Origin: Struthidea cinerea
Taxonomy: Eukaryota > Chordata > Aves > Passeriformes > Corcoracidae
Assembly: GCA_013397865.1 (NCBI GenBank)
Contig: VZTI01002790.1
Location: 1,338,212-1,402,211 of the forward strand
Length of the DNA: 64,000 nt
Direction of reading: 5' to 3'
A program made the translations under genes and the position numbers. The notes under the pieces were generated by a model. That model was not told where the DNA came from. It worked only from the letters and a program-made list of their open reading frames with translations, and ran no database searches. Below are positions 24,201-39,200 of this stretch, piece after piece (position 1 is the stretch's first letter; every line of letters begins with the position of its first letter).

Positions 24201-27200
24201 ATTATTATTTGGCTTATAAGTTGAATGAATCAAGTAACAATTGCTAACCTAGTTAAAATACCTGTCACAAAGCCAAAACCTTGTGAAATACCACTTACTG
24301 ATTAGAATATCAATTTCAAACATAATTACGTTTGCAAAAAAATAAACAAGACGTGTGTATACATTTAGAATGAAAGCAATGCTTAGTGGACTCAAAATAG
24401 TTAATCAACTGCATTTTGGTAGGGAATTTCAGGGGTTTGACTTATCCCTTTTTGAAATGGAAGATTGTAGAAATGAGAGGAGTGCTTGGTTTATCTGTGT
24501 TAAAATTGAGTTCAGTGCTGGGAGCGCATATGAATAACTAGGGATTAAAAGCATGGAGGAATTCAGGCTGACCTCCCAGTCACATCTTGCATGTTCAGAA
24601 AGCGCAGAGCTAAAATGCATGTAGTAACCCTATTTTACCGTGTTACAATTCTATTCAATAATTTTCCTGTTCCATCTTGCTCCTGTGTGATGCAGCAGGC
24701 AGCACCCACATTTTGTGGATGTTTTCCACAACAAATTAAGTCCCAGAAAGGAATTGTGAATTTCGCATGTCCAGATCATTTACCCATCCTCAAACAATAT
24801 AATTAGTAAGGTACGCAGTAGTAATTATCCTGACTGAGATCTTAAAGGCAATGCTGTAAAAAACAGTGCACTTAACATGCTCTTGACTAAATGCCACTCA
24901 TTGAAAGCAACAATTACACATTTACAACCCTAGGAAAATGCCAAAGTCCTTCAGGAACGGGCAGTCGCCTACATCAACACAGATTCTTCTATAGAAGGTG
25001 GGTCTTTTATTTTTAACCTTACCTGACTTCACAGATGTAATTTTCAATAGTTCTCTGTGAATTTTTTATTGCTTGAGATAGGTATTGTGGTGCACAGAAT
25101 AAGTGTTGCAAATACAGAATTAAGCGGAGAGAGAGAACAATCTAAATTTTCATGCTGCTTTCTTTTACTAATAGTGCCATCCATGAGCTGCAGTCCACAT
25201 GTCTGAGTCCAGAATGTCTTCTCTGGAGGAGTTTATTATTCTGTGCTAAGGAGCTGAGCACTCTGTATGTTAAACTGTCTCTTAACAGTATTAGCTTTAA
25301 TTTACAATTATAGTTTTAATATGAGACAGTCTTCTCCTTGTCCTGATCACAGCTCCAGCTCCTTTCCCTGTGGCATTGTAATATTTTGAGACAGTAAATT
25401 ATTATGATTGTAAGACCTCTGGCTTGCACTTTGTGGGGGTGGGAGACACTTTGGTGCTTTGAAACAGTGTGCTCACCCTTGTTGATTGCCAGGAGCAGGG
25501 AGTTATATATTTATTACAGCAGGACTTTTCTAGAAAAATAAGCACTGAAGAGTGTTTCACAAAAAACCCTTACGCACCATTATCCAATTTACTATGTCCT
25601 TCAGACTACGAGAAGAATATGTCATTCAGGAATGCTGCTTAGAAACTGGCCTTTTTTTTGACGGGGCCCAACACTCTGATCTATACCACAAAACCCTTCT
25701 GAAAATATGCTGCGCTTTTTTACAGAGAGACCTTTGTTGCTGTTGTCTGTGCTGAAATAATAGTTAGAAGAGTCCTGTGAAGCTGCTCTGCATCATAACC
25801 TCAGTTATTCAAGGCATTATTCTTCCCATGTCAAACCCAACTTATTTGGGCTTCCTGTGTGTGAATAAAATGGATATCAACAGGCATATTTAGGAACTCT
25901 TTTTATTCCTGTCAGCTGAAAATTTTGTCTGTCACAAAAGGATTGGAAAGAAAGAAAAGCCAAACCCAGTTTCTAAATGCTCAGTTGGAGTTGGGGAATA
26001 AGGAGGGTTAGAGCTGCTCCTTCATTTATGCTGCCTACACGCTGTGTAAAAAGTAGAGCAGAATTTCACGCCTAGAAAATCTCACAAATGAAAGAATGGC
26101 TTTACAACTGCTTCATATTCTCACCATGGATTGTAACGCATATTTTTTAGTTGGTTTGCAGCCAACATGCTGCTTCTGATGCCTTGATGATTTTTTTGCC
26201 TTTTCTTTTAAACCCCTTTTATACCTTTTTACAACTTCTGTATTCTTTAGTGCTTTTTGCCTACATTCTTGGACTTGTTTGTTAAGCTGGGAGATTAAAC
26301 ATTTTAGAGGTCTCGTAGTTAGGGAGGAATATGCCCCAGATACCAAGGTCCTCTTCAGAACACATTCTGTAAACTAAGATAGAACCATCCAGGGGAAGGT
26401 GCCTTGGGGAGGGGGAGCTCATTCAAGCCTCTCATTGGGGAATTTTTGATAGATATGCCAATTAGTAAAACCTATAATGTTATACCAGATCTTTTGGGGG
26501 GTGAATTGCAGTGTGCATGGAGGTGCATTCGACCTGAACATAGTGCACCTAAGGATCCTTAAAATAAATACCAAGGTAAAATCCCCTTTTCCCTTCTAAC
26601 CGCGTTTGCCTCTTGATTTTAAAACCAGGAAAAGGCATCACTGCCTTAAAAATTTTCTTCTAAATCTTGATTATTCAAACATGTCTAGCTTTATGCATTA
26701 AAGAAAATGTGAAAGTAAAACAACTTTTTTTTGTTGAAGTACGTAATAAGGAAAAGAACACCATGTTCAGCACGCTGGTTTAAGTCTCTTGGACATCCCT
26801 CACCTGACTGAGCAGTAAAATCCCCTGTAGACCCATAGCATCCATGTACTCTTTTGGGGTTTTGGGATTTTTTATTTATGTTCTTTGCAACACTCCTTAT
26901 ACCACGTTTTGGACAGCAAATTATTTCTATTTATTGTCCTATGGCAATGAAAAGCAAAGCACGTCATTGTTTTGAACACTTTTGTGACTTGAATTTCCAG
27001 TTCTCAAATACTGACTCTCCTGGTATTTTTTCCATCATCTCACTTTTTGCCTTCTGTTTAACAAAAGCTTTGGGAAGTGTATGAGTGACAAGGGCTTGTA
27101 GCTAACGAGGGATAATTAGGCATACTTTAGAGCTATGGGAAGGCTTAATTGCATTGCTGTGGATGTACTATAACCAATACATCATTGTCATGTAGTGGCA

Positions 27201-30200
27201 GTATCTCATACAGTGAGACCATGCAGTCTATTTCTGGATATATTCTGAGGCAAGATCTGAATTCTTGCCTTAGAGTCAAAAAATATACCGAAGAAAGGAC
27301 TGCAGGGTTTAATCCATTAAGAAGACAATGACACTGGTACATGAAGGGAAAATTTCCATGTCTTTGTTTTATTTTCAGGTAACTACACATTAAGAGTTGA
27401 CTGTACCCCTCTTCTCTACAAACTGGTGTATAATCTGACAAAAGAGGTACAGAATCAGTCTATTTTTTCTGCCTTTCTAAGAATAAGTAAGACTCCAAGT
27501 TTATATGATAAAATTGGATTATTGAATAATATCAGATTTATTTTGTTGCTGTGCTGGAAGAATCTGGATCCCACCAAAATGAAGAGCAAAACATCCCTTC
27601 AGCAGTACACAGTCCATGCTCACAGTTCCTCAGTATTCTTAAAAGGATTGAAATGTGTCACTGACATAAGTGGGATCTTATTTGCAATATATGGTAAAAA
27701 TAATAATAATAAAAGCAAGATGGCAAAACGTTTGAGCATGATCAATTCTCTAAAGTGATAAGCGTTGAAGAAAAAGATTTTCCCATTGGCTGGCTACCAT
27801 TTTCTCTCTGTCTGTTCCCCTGAACTTCCTCCATATCTCACTGAGCCCCTGAAATATGTGATAAATATTGAAAGATTGAGAAGGTTTTGTAACAGGTCTG
27901 ATGTATGGATTTGCATGATTACAAGTGGTCTAACCATGACTTCTTTACTTTCACCTCTCAGGATACTTTATTATAAGGCTGAAAGGTTGTGATCTATTAA
28001 AGCATGGAACTTTATTGGCCATGTGAGGAGTTAACCAGATTCGGCACCTCTTGTGAGCCATTGTCACCACCCTCGGATGTGGATTCATCTCAATTAACAG
28101 AAGACAGCTCTGTCTGACTTGAGCAACATGGGCTCCCTGTAAAGGCATTGGGTAGAAATAGGTGCCTTAAGGATGAGATTAATTTGAGCAAACGTGGTTT
28201 TCTACCTTTGTATGTGCAGAACTCAAACTATTTTCCCGCCGATCTTAAGGGAACTCAGGTCACTTGGTCCAGTGTAAAAATCTGCCCTTTAACGGCACTT
28301 GGTAGGATGACTCCAGGTATCAATCTCCCATCCTGCCAGATGCATTCACCCTGAGTTATTTTCAAACACAATATGCTTTTACCATCTGACATGCCATGGT
28401 TTAGGTCTGGGGAGGTTTACCTATGTTATTCCCATGATTTTCTTTTCTCTCTTTCTCTTTCTTTCTCTTTCTGCTTATTTTATTTTCCAATCAGTTCTTT
28501 CTATCCTAATCTTTCATCCTTGCAGAGGGAAGAAGCTGTGCTGTTCAAATATTCGCTCTGACATTTGGCACACCGAAGAGCATTCTCTTTTGACTGTAAA
28601 AATTTTCATGTCCTTAGTGCTGCAGGGCCCTTGATAAAACAATTTACTTTCTGTCTGCAGTAAGCCACTAACTCAGGAAGACATTTTCCTGCAAAAGATA
28701 AACAAAGTTTAAAAAAGAGTGCTCTGGGCTAAAAATAGTACCTTGCTCTTGATCTTAAGTCAGCTATTCAACTATTGCTGGTTTGAGCAGAAAACTTCCA
28801 TTAGAGTACCATGCAAAGTACTTGAGACTGACTTTAAAATAATGAATGCCATATTCACTGTTATTTTAGCTTTTAACAGTGGAAGCATGATGTAAACAAT
28901 AGAAAACCTGGCAGCCTGACCCCTGATTATGCACGTCCAAAGGAAAGTTATTTCTGTTCCAATTAAGGAGTCCAACATCCAGTTATCCAACATCCAAAGA
29001 TCTCTTTGCTCTTCTTGTTTTTTAGAGAGGCACTTCTCACCAGAAAGGAGTGTAGTGTACACGTGAAGTGTTTCCTTTCAGGGAGTTCTCGTTCAAGTGT
29101 GGTCTCCAGCATGCAGACGGGACATTCAGCTGCTGACTGTCTTTTTGGCCCTGCTTTACCGCCAGGGTTTAGACATTTGGTCACCACCAGAGAGTGTCTG
29201 CAGTAGTTCAATTCCAATCCCCCTGTGATTATCACTGCTTCTTTTGCATTTATGCTTAAAGAGCTCTGCATCTTCCCTTGAGTTAACAGGAAGCTTATAC
29301 TGAGCCTAGATTGGGATCTAAGTCAGGGCAAATATTATGTTTTACTATGCTCTCAGTGTTGCATGAAAAAGCTGACCAATGCTTTTTACATGACCAGAGC
29401 TGTCGGAATAACATCTTTGCCAGAGCATAGTGTGCTTTTGCTCCCATGTGTCAGAGTTCAGCTTGCTCTTATTAATTTGCCATTTTCACTTTAGCCCTAG
29501 GACTTGACCAAAGTACCCTGAAAATGACAGCAGCCAAGCACTTATTTCACAAAGCTGTTATTTTCCTGCTAGCTGCTGACAGAATCTCAGAGGTCAGAAC
29601 TCTTTGGAATTTCAATTTGGAATCTGTATGTTTTTCAATGTCGAATTTAAGTCCCAACAATATGGTGGGACTGTGTATCTATCCATGAACATTTATGCTT
29701 TGTATTTCGGAAAAAAAAAATTCCAATCCTCTGCACATCATAACTAATCTTATAGGTTTAAATTTAAATTTAAATCAATTTAAAGGACTGTGTCTATTAA
29801 AGGTTGTTTAAGTGTAGGTGGAGACCAGGGCTGGAGTCTTGATTTATTTTTACTCTGCCACAGATTATCTAAGAGCTTTGGTCAACTTATTTTATACTCT
29901 TTCATAGTTTTGTTGGCAGCATGATGACAGCACTAATACTTACCTTTTCCATCCTGGTTACAGAGCTTTTGGGTTTTTTTTTAAGATAAGGGCGAGACCT
30001 ACATTTGTACATACAGTGCCTTGCACGATGATTCTCCAGGCTGCGTTGAGTCCCCTTGGCACTGCTGTAATATGAGTGGTTTGGACCCTTCCTTCCAGCA
30101 CAGTTCTTTTGTACCTTTCCTACAGAACAAGCAGTCGAATTTTAGGTTTAGCTGTGTTGAGAGAATATTGCTGCTGTGCAGGGCAAACCTCAGGACATAC

Positions 30201-33200
30201 AGGCTTGTGGTTATCATCTCCCCATGCCTGCTGAAAGGAAAGCAGCTGGGACACCCTAGTTTCTGGAGAAGTCCCATAGTATTTTATATGCTGTTGTGTG
30301 TGTACACGCACTTTCCCCCTGCAGCAGATGAGCTCCAGGTAGCATCCTAAAGCTTTTAACCTGTTCTTTCCTACTGTCTGCGGTTGGTTCCAAGTGCCTG
30401 TGGGATGATTTCCTTGTTTGGGAATGCATAAATGTGTGTAACAAATGTCGATATTCACTTCCCTGCATGCAGCAACACTGCTGGTTAAGAAGGATGCAGG
30501 GAGCTGCGAAGATCTCCTTTGATAATGAATCAAGTCAGAGGTACTTCCACTGAGATCTAATATTTCCCTCTCCAGATTTTAAGCCCTGATGAGGGTTATG
30601 AAAATAAGTCTCTTTATGAGAGCTGGCTTGAGAAAGATCCCGCGACTGAAAATAATACCTATCCCAGGTAAGTTGTTAATGTTTGGGTTTTTTCCCCCCA
30701 GTATTTTAATCATATCATGGCATGGCTACTCACCAGAATTTTTCGAGATGTGCTATTTATGGCAGCAATAGAAAACCTTTTAGCACAAGGTGACTCTCTA
30801 GCAATATCTTTTATAGTAAAATAAAATAAAATTTTATTATTTTTATTTAATGATGGTGGCATTATTCCTGCAGTAAAATGAAACCTCACGCTTTTAAAAG
30901 GCTTTTTTATTAGTAGAAAAGCAATGTGGAAAGCAATCAAAAAAAAGCAGGGTGGGGAAAGGGTTCGAAACATAGGTTAGTTACCTGCTAGATGAGATAA
31001 AATCTCATCTAAATTTATCTAAAATTGTTACGATAAGCAAATGCTTATTTGAAAAAAGCTGCCTAGAGTGGTAATTAAAAAGCAGCAATTAAAAAACTTG
31101 TGATAATTATTCCTTGTTTATACAGTGGGTGTAAATGTATTACATTACAAATCTATATAGGAGTGTATTAAGGCTTCATATTTGAAGGTATTACAACTCC
31201 AAAACACTCTTTCAGCCTATGACTCAGAAAGGCTAAATCTTATTCACAGTGTGGCATTACTGATGTAAGGTAAACAGAACCGCCCCTTTTTGTGATCTGA
31301 CCAAAATGTTGTGCAGGTCTCTGGCCCTGCTAAGATGAGTTTCTGGATTCATTAGACTCACCGAGATTTCTTCCCTTTGAAAAAGCTACCAGAGCTGATC
31401 TTAGTTGATGCGAATAGCTCCTTGCAGAAATGTATGCTAACTTCAGCTGGAACAGAAGAAACTTCCTTTTTTTTTTTTNNNNNNNNNNNNNNNNNNTTTT
31501 TTTTTTTTAGCTGAGAAACACTTATTATTCACCAGGGCAGACACGTACACCCAAAACTTAACATCAAACTTAAATATTTGAAAAAACACAGAATACTGCG
31601 TCTGTCCACTGCCATTTTCCTCCCCGTGCCACGCCGCACCTCGCCACCAGATGGCAGCGGTGGCCCGCAGGTGCCGGGCGCCTTCCGCAGCGGGAATTAT
31701 TTATCGGTCTTGGATTCTGCGGTGGAATGTGCCAAGTACACAAACACATCTGTCTTCACACACACTGCTGCCCAATTCGTATTAGCTTGGAAATAGACGA
31801 TTGATGTTTTAAGACGGCAGAGGCACGTCTGGTACAATTTTATGGCTCCTGTGCATGAAGTGTTTGTTTGTATTTTTAATGTCATCGCTGCCATAATTAG
31901 GATTGCTACAATTAAAAGATCTTCCTAGCAATATTGGATACTGAATCAGAGTGTTGGAATAAAATCAGTTAAATAATTAAGCTTGCCACTCATCTAGTCT
32001 TTGATCTTACTAGTGTCCCTGATGTGCCCTTCAGAAGAACTGACCTCAATTTCTCTGAAAAATCTGCATTTTGCATAAATTACCACCATACTGTTCAGTA
32101 AGTGCTCTCACTAAGATGTTTTCTTTTCTACATGCAGAATAAATAAACTGGGGTCAGGCAGTGATTTTGAAGCTTACTTCCAGCGACTGGGAATTGCATC
32201 AGGCAGAGCTCGTTACACCAAGAACAGGGTAAGTCTGACAGATTGCTTGAAGAAGTTTGATAGTGTTGAGCAGTCATCCTGTTCTAAGTATTTATTCACA
32301 ATTAATAAAAAAAGCTTCAAAGGATCTTTGACTGGTTTTTATATCAGTGACATTTCTTAATTTAGCAAGAAACCTAAATGTTTGGAGAATAAAACATGTT
32401 ACAGTGATGTGTATATCCTATAGGATGTCGAGTTCAGGGAAAGGTATTTATGGAGTCTGATTCAAGGTGGATAGTTTGTTCCACCATGCTATTAATAGTC
32501 CTCCTAATATGCAAATCTTGCATAGTTGTGTTCAGAAAGAGCTACACAAGGTAAAAAGGGGCTGTGATTGAGGACTTTTGCTATCCAAACTCCGAACTGT
32601 TTTCGCTCTGGGAGAAGGCAATCTTCGTGCAATGCAACTGAAGGCAGGTCTGTGTAGGCAGAGAGAAGGAAGCCTGCTCCCTTAATCCTGTGCAACAGTC
32701 CACGGATTCAGGTTGGTTAAAATTTTTAGTAGGAACATACAAAAATGAAGGCTAGTAAATTGTGTTTTGTAGCAAATAGCTTTTTTGATTTGGAAACCAT
32801 ACAAGACATCAGAGTCGTAAAGTGATCAATACATCTCTTAACTGCAGTGAGAATACAGGGCATTGACAAATTTTCTTGCTCTTTTCCAGAAAGCAGACAA
32901 ATTCAGCAATTATCCTGTTTATCACACTGTGTATGAGACATTTGAGCTAGTGGAAAAATTTTACGACCCCACCTTCAAGAAACAGCTAACAATTGCCCAG
33001 TTACGAGGCAAACTGGTTTATGAACTGGCAGATTCCCAGGTCATTCCATTCGACTGTAGAGACTACGGAGAAGCCTTAAAAGGATATAGCAACAGAATTT
33101 ATAAATTGGCCAAGAAGCATGAAGAACAGCTGAAACTTTACAAAGTATCATTTGGTGAGTTAGAGCCACAAGATTATTTCTTGGGTGCATTAATTAGAAT

Positions 33201-36200
33201 CGTGCAGGGACATGTTACATCTGTCACAGCTCTGCAAATGAATTCCTTTCTTTCCTGTTTGAATTTTGCCATCACAATAAAGGGCCTCTAATTTTTTTCC
33301 TAAACACAACACAGGTTTAACACATTGTCCTGATGAAAGGGTTATGGCAACTTTCATGCATATTGTTAATGACAGGCATTATTACAGTGCTCATGGGCAG
33401 TCAAGGACCTCAAATGTAGGACAAAGAGGAATTTCAGCCTGCTTCTCACTTCCTCGCTTAAAAAAGAAGACAGGTCAAGTGCTTATGGCAACTGCTTGGA
33501 ACTTGAGGGACACGGGTGTCCATTCCTCTTCAGACAAAGACTTCATCTGACCCCGGGGAGCTTCACCATCCCCCTCAGTGCCTGGTTGGCATTTTTAGGC
33601 CACAGGAGCACTTCTCCAGCTCTCCTGCATGAATACATCCTCTTCATACATTTGCTGAGCACTTGAGCAAATTGCTCTGGAGCACATAGAACAGGTCTAA
33701 AGCAGCAGAGTGTATCCAGGCCGGGATAGCTTCCACAGTCATTTTCTGTCTCCCCCTTTTTTCTTCTTTTTTCCTTCTTGCCTCGATCACTCCGTGTGTT
33801 TCTGCACCAAGGAGGTTTTTCAGCCAGTCCTATTTAACTTGCTATCTGACAAACCCGTGATTTAGAGACATAAACTACCTTTTGGAGATGCAGTCCTCGT
33901 TTGGGGTATGTGAAACATTGTAAGTAACTCAAATTGAACCCACATTCGGGGGAAATTAAAAATTACATTTCAAACTTCATGTAATGGTTTAGGTGAAAAA
34001 TTCTTGACTATTTTGAAAAGGCACCCTTTTTTGTAAAAAGGCCACTTGAGACAGAGGAAGCCTTGTGTGATGCATCATCCAGTCTGGGATTCTGCAAAAC
34101 ACAAGGAATTATTTCAATATGTTCTAGTGTTCACTGCAGCATGTCTTGTAAGATCAAATGTAATTTTTTTGCAGTAGTAGAATATGTATCAAAATTTCTG
34201 TGAAACAATTTCTTTTCACTGTTTGAGTTTCTATTTTCAGATTAGAAGTGGCACAAACTACCTCCAGAACAATGCATCTATTCTTGTTCCTAGAATCTAG
34301 AAGCAATGTTTTTTTTTTTTGCTTTTCTTTTCACCCAGATAACACTGAAACCTCTCCTTAATAATTTATAAATGTGTCATTCTGGCCATTTTTTTACAAG
34401 GCATGTTTTTCAGTCTTTTCATTATTTTCATGTCTCTTCTCTGATGCCTGATGAATTTCAAATTATTTTTTGAATGAACCTATAATTTCTAATTTTTTAT
34501 TTATTCTATTGCACCAGAGTACATTAAATAACACAGGTGGTTTTTACAATACTGTGAAAATTAAAGTTTATTTCAATCAGCATTTTCATAGAATTGCTTA
34601 TTGACAACACTGAATGTCAGAAAATTGTTGATTAAGCCTGAATAAATCATATAATTGTCCTTTAAAATAATAGATTAAGGTTCTTATTTGCATTTGAATT
34701 CACATTTTAGCTGATCATCTGCAACAATGAAGGCTGGAAACCTTTTTTTCATAAAATATGTGCTTGTAGTCATATGCTATCAGGAAATAATGTTTTCAAT
34801 CGGGGAAAAAAGAAATGTGATGTTTTTTAAAATAGCCGACATTGACAACACTGAATAGCTAGTGAACACAAACACAAAGTTTCTTACATATTTTCAGATT
34901 ATCTTTCTCTTTTTTTTTTTTTTTTTAATCCCTCCTACTGCTTCTGAAATATAATCTGTTGCTGTGATATAGCCATGGTGTCAGAGGGCAGAACTCTGCC
35001 CCCGGCAAACTTAGAGCTCTTGCCACAGGGTTGTGGACAAGTGTGAATTCTCACCCTCACGAGGTGACGTGTCCCTCTGTGCTGCAGTCTATAAACAACT
35101 TGGATACACAGAAACTGTGCCTCCAATTGCATCAACTAAACAACAGTATTAAGACAAGAAGAAGCAAGTGTAGGCTCGTGATGAATAAATAAGTTTGCTA
35201 GAAATAGAAGAGCAAATGAGACTGAGGAACAGCTTTCAATAGGAGTCCTGGGAACAGAAAGCCGGTCATGTGAAATTGGGTGATAAATGTATAAACAGTG
35301 AAGGGATAACAGTTGCCAACAGAGGATGGATTTAGGAGATGATCTAATCCTATGTCCCAGCTAATCCTCTATTTCCCATCTTTCTGTACGATCGAAGAGA
35401 AGATACTCTGGTTTAGCCAAAGTTTTCTGAAACTTGTGGGCAAAATTTACAAGTCTTAAACTTTCCTTCTTTCTAATTGAGTTGAGTTTTGGTGGGGCCA
35501 GAAGTTAGCCTCGTAACATCCACCTGTTGTTTATTCCACAAAAATTTCTTGCATAAATCGATACTTTTCCCAGGTCTGTATTAAATAGAGCCTTCCGCAA
35601 GAAAATCATCACAGCTGCTACTGCCATTAAAAGGAAGGCCTGCTGCTTCTCTAAGTTATTCCACATGTCTCAGACGTACTGGCAGGGACAGGGCAGGAGA
35701 AAGCAGCAGCCATTCCTGCCTGCCTGCCTGCACACAGCCAGACAAACCCCTGGGGTCTGAGTGGCAGTGTGGCAGAGACACCTCCTGTGCTGCAACCTCA
35801 GCGTGCAGCAAGCTCAGGACTTGGCTGCTTTAATCCACTGTGTCTGTCGCTTTGTGCCACGACAGCTGTGCCTTTTGTGCCTCACCTAACACTGTTCAAT
35901 GCACGTATCTCACTCTCCTGTTGCGCTGTGAATTGGACATCTTTCTCCTAGAGCGAAATCCTGCTGTTCTTCCACAGCCCTCTGGAACAGCTGGTATTTT
36001 TGATGGAAGTCAGGCTTTTTATACCTGAACACCGCAGTGCATTTGTTAAACAGGAAACTGCAGAGCTCTCAGTTTGCAATGACAGCCAATTTTTTCCTTG
36101 CAAGGCAGAGGGAAGATGTATGGTTGTGAAAGCTTTACCAAGCACTCTGCTTTACTATTGGTCTCATTGCAAAAGGTATTTGCTAGTAGTGCAGCTCTTT

Positions 36201-39200
36201 AGAGTCTGCACTAGGGAAACCAATCAATTATATAAAGACAACAAAATTAATGCTATTATATCAGCAAGACAAATGTAGTTCTCTCACTGGGCAACTGAAA
36301 GGTGTATTTGGCTTAGTAAATACTATGAAGTTGTTCATGTAGTCCTTCCATTCCTAGATCCTCTTTTTTCTGCTGTGATGAACTTCTCAAAGGCTGCTGC
36401 TGAATTTCACAGAAGACTTGAACAAGTTGACAAGAAAGAGTAAGTCTGAAAAAAAGTTATATATATATATAATGTATATATTTACATCTGCTTTAGGTAC
36501 CCAGAGTGGCAGTTCTTTATTTCTTCTATTACACAAGGATTCTCTCTGATTAGTGTAGAACAGAGCCCTTGAACTCTGAGATGGGCAGTGTCTGCTAAGA
36601 TGAATTAGCAGATATAAGAATGTTTCCTGTGACTGATAGTATGAGCTGTAGAGCTTATTACTAGTATCAGGTTGTCATTAAAATTGCTGTAATACATGGA
36701 AAGGCAGGTAGCAATGAAAGCGTTGGACTGAGATCTCTATTTAGACACCTACATTTGAGTGTTGTAGATGATGCCAGAATTTGTACTTTCAGCACACTTC
36801 AAGGAGAGAGGATGATGCTTCAGAGTATCTGAGATATCTATATGATGCTTGCAAGCCTAAGAGCCCTGCAGGACTCCTGTGCCCTCTGAGTGCAGTAACT
36901 GGAGGCCACATATGGTACCAGTTGTATTTAGGCAGCTGAATCCCATCCTTACTATGTTACTGTGTAGATTAGAACAGGACTATGGACATTTGTCTTATGG
37001 GTGGACACCAACATTTAGCTATCTTCATCTTGATGTAAATCTCAGACTTCCTCTCCCCTCTCTTAAGTGGCATCCTTCCAGTGCCATTTAATGCTAAGCA
37101 AGTATCTGACATTCTCAGAGTTTCCCATTTATTTGGCATAGTGTGAAATCTTGTTGAACGCAGAAATACCAATGCATTAATATAACATGGATCAGTATCT
37201 CCATTTGCAAAACCTCATCATTTTTTGAGAGCTGTAGACCACACTTGTCTTTTTTCTTTCTTTTTTCTGTCAAAAAAAAAAAAAGAGAAGAAAAGTGTTT
37301 TAAATGAAACTTGGAAGACATGTTTCCCCACTGTGTGACATTTCTCCATCTCCCTCTCCTGCAGTTCACTTGCAGTACGCATCATGAACGATCAGCTGAT
37401 GTTGATAGAAAGAGCTTTCACTGATCCTCTGGGCTTGCCAGGAAGGAAGTTTTACAGGTGAGGCTAAAAGTTTCTTGACCTGCTGTCTAAGGCACTGTAT
37501 TTTTGCAGCTGACTGGTCAGCTGAATTGCTGTATAGGTCTCACAGGAAATACAGCTCAACACATTGCTTTAGGCACAGTCCAGTGAGTACTGTAAGGTTT
37601 ACTTTATTTGTAAACCTTAAGAAGAACTCCTTGGCTACATCAGTCTCACGGAGCCAAATTCCTCTCTTTTGGCTCTCTTTATTAGCACACCACCATCATA
37701 CTCTGCCTTTTACTTGTAGGTGTTCAGTACTACTGCTGTTACAGCTTGCTCTTGTGAACATCTGCAAAGTGAGGACTGAGTGGAAAGTGAACTGTATTGA
37801 AAAGAAAGGTGAAAAGAGGGTGGAGTGAAAGGGAGACAACAATGAGAACAGTAGTGAGGGTCAGTAGAAGAGAGAAGCTGAGAAGGGAGAGCTTGGGGAG
37901 AGTTTGGAGAGGGAGAGACCTTTCAACACAGGACAAAGGCCTGTGAGCTGTGCTGCAGAACCCCAACTGTCACAGCTTTGGTGCTCCAAAAAGCTTAAAC
38001 CACTAACTACTACACCCTTTCTAGAAACCCAGTGCTTTTGTTAGGAATACCTGACAAGAAACCAGCTTTCAGTGTCAGGCATGTGACTACCTCATTTTGC
38101 TCTCAGTGTCCCCCTTTTCCTAATGACTGGATATATCTGACTCACTGATGGATGGCTTTCACACCATGCCAGAAGTCCTTCAGGCAGGTAGAACTGAGAA
38201 TCACACTTCCATCCTCCTAGGATAAACTCTCATTCACACTTTGGGAAGAATGAAATAATTTCTTTCTGGAGTTCTTGTTGGGTGTTAGGTATCACTTAGA
38301 GCTGTCTGGGTTTTTTATTATTATTTCTTACTTGGTTGCATTTATTAATGTAATTTTAATGTTTCTTTTCATTTGGGAGGACTCTTTCGCATGCTGTAAA
38401 TATGCTTTGATACTTCATAGTTAAAATCAATTTAAGAGCAGAGCTGCAGCTATTCATTATTTAGGAAAAAACCCACACCAAAAGATAAGATTGATGCTTT
38501 TGCTTTTCTGATCCAATATGATCACTTCTTTTCTGAAGAATTTATGCTTTTCTCAAGAATTCAGGCATAGAGTTTTTCCCCCTCCTTTTCAAATCCTTTC
38601 CCAGATAAGTAATCTGCTGACCGTCATACAGCTACTTAGTTGTTTTTGAGGTTTCTGTTCCATTTCTCACAACACACCTATAACAAGCTTTATTCCCTGT
38701 TCCAGATCGCCAAATTACTTTGACAAGTTTGTTGAGCTCCCATTTTCAAAAAATGTAACATGGTCTTGTTCCTAATTAGACAAATGCATCATTTCTTCCC
38801 AAGGAGAAGGCCACCTGACCTAAATCTGTGCCCTTTCCAATAGATTTTGCTCTCGGGACTGCTCCTGTCCTTTTAAAGACCAGTTTCCTGTGTATTTAGT
38901 AAGTTCTGATCTTCCTGGGATTCACAGCTGCGCTATTTAGCACACATACAATGAACACACACCCCAGTAACAGTTTCTTTTGTTTAGTATAATTGCATTT
39001 TCCTTCTTTCCCCACAGACATGTCATCTTTGCTCCAAGCAGCCACAACAAATACGCAGGAGAATCCTTCCCAGGAATCTATGATGCCATGTTTGATATTG
39101 AAAGCAAAGCTGATCAACACGAAGCCTGGGAAGAAGTGAAGAGGCAGATTTCCATTGCAGCCTTCACTGTGCAGGCAGCAGCAGAAACACTGAAGGAAGT

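Larger units (their letters stand above)
30668..32137 (+). other. NAALAD2: NAALAD2 intron 14, with GC-rich patch and sequence gap
   Basis: Holds an 18-N gap inside a T-run (31479-31496) and a distinct GC-rich patch at about 31605-31695 that contains a CTCF-type motif. Confidence 0.85.

Noticed and set aside
33155..33291. Readthrough of NAALAD2 exon 16 into the intron, with AATAAA at 33276, as a short alternative 3' end
   Set aside because: The extension has no family similarity, the donor at 33155 is a good GTGAGT, and the stop would coincide with the expected cleavage position. Nothing beyond a chance AATAAA supports it.
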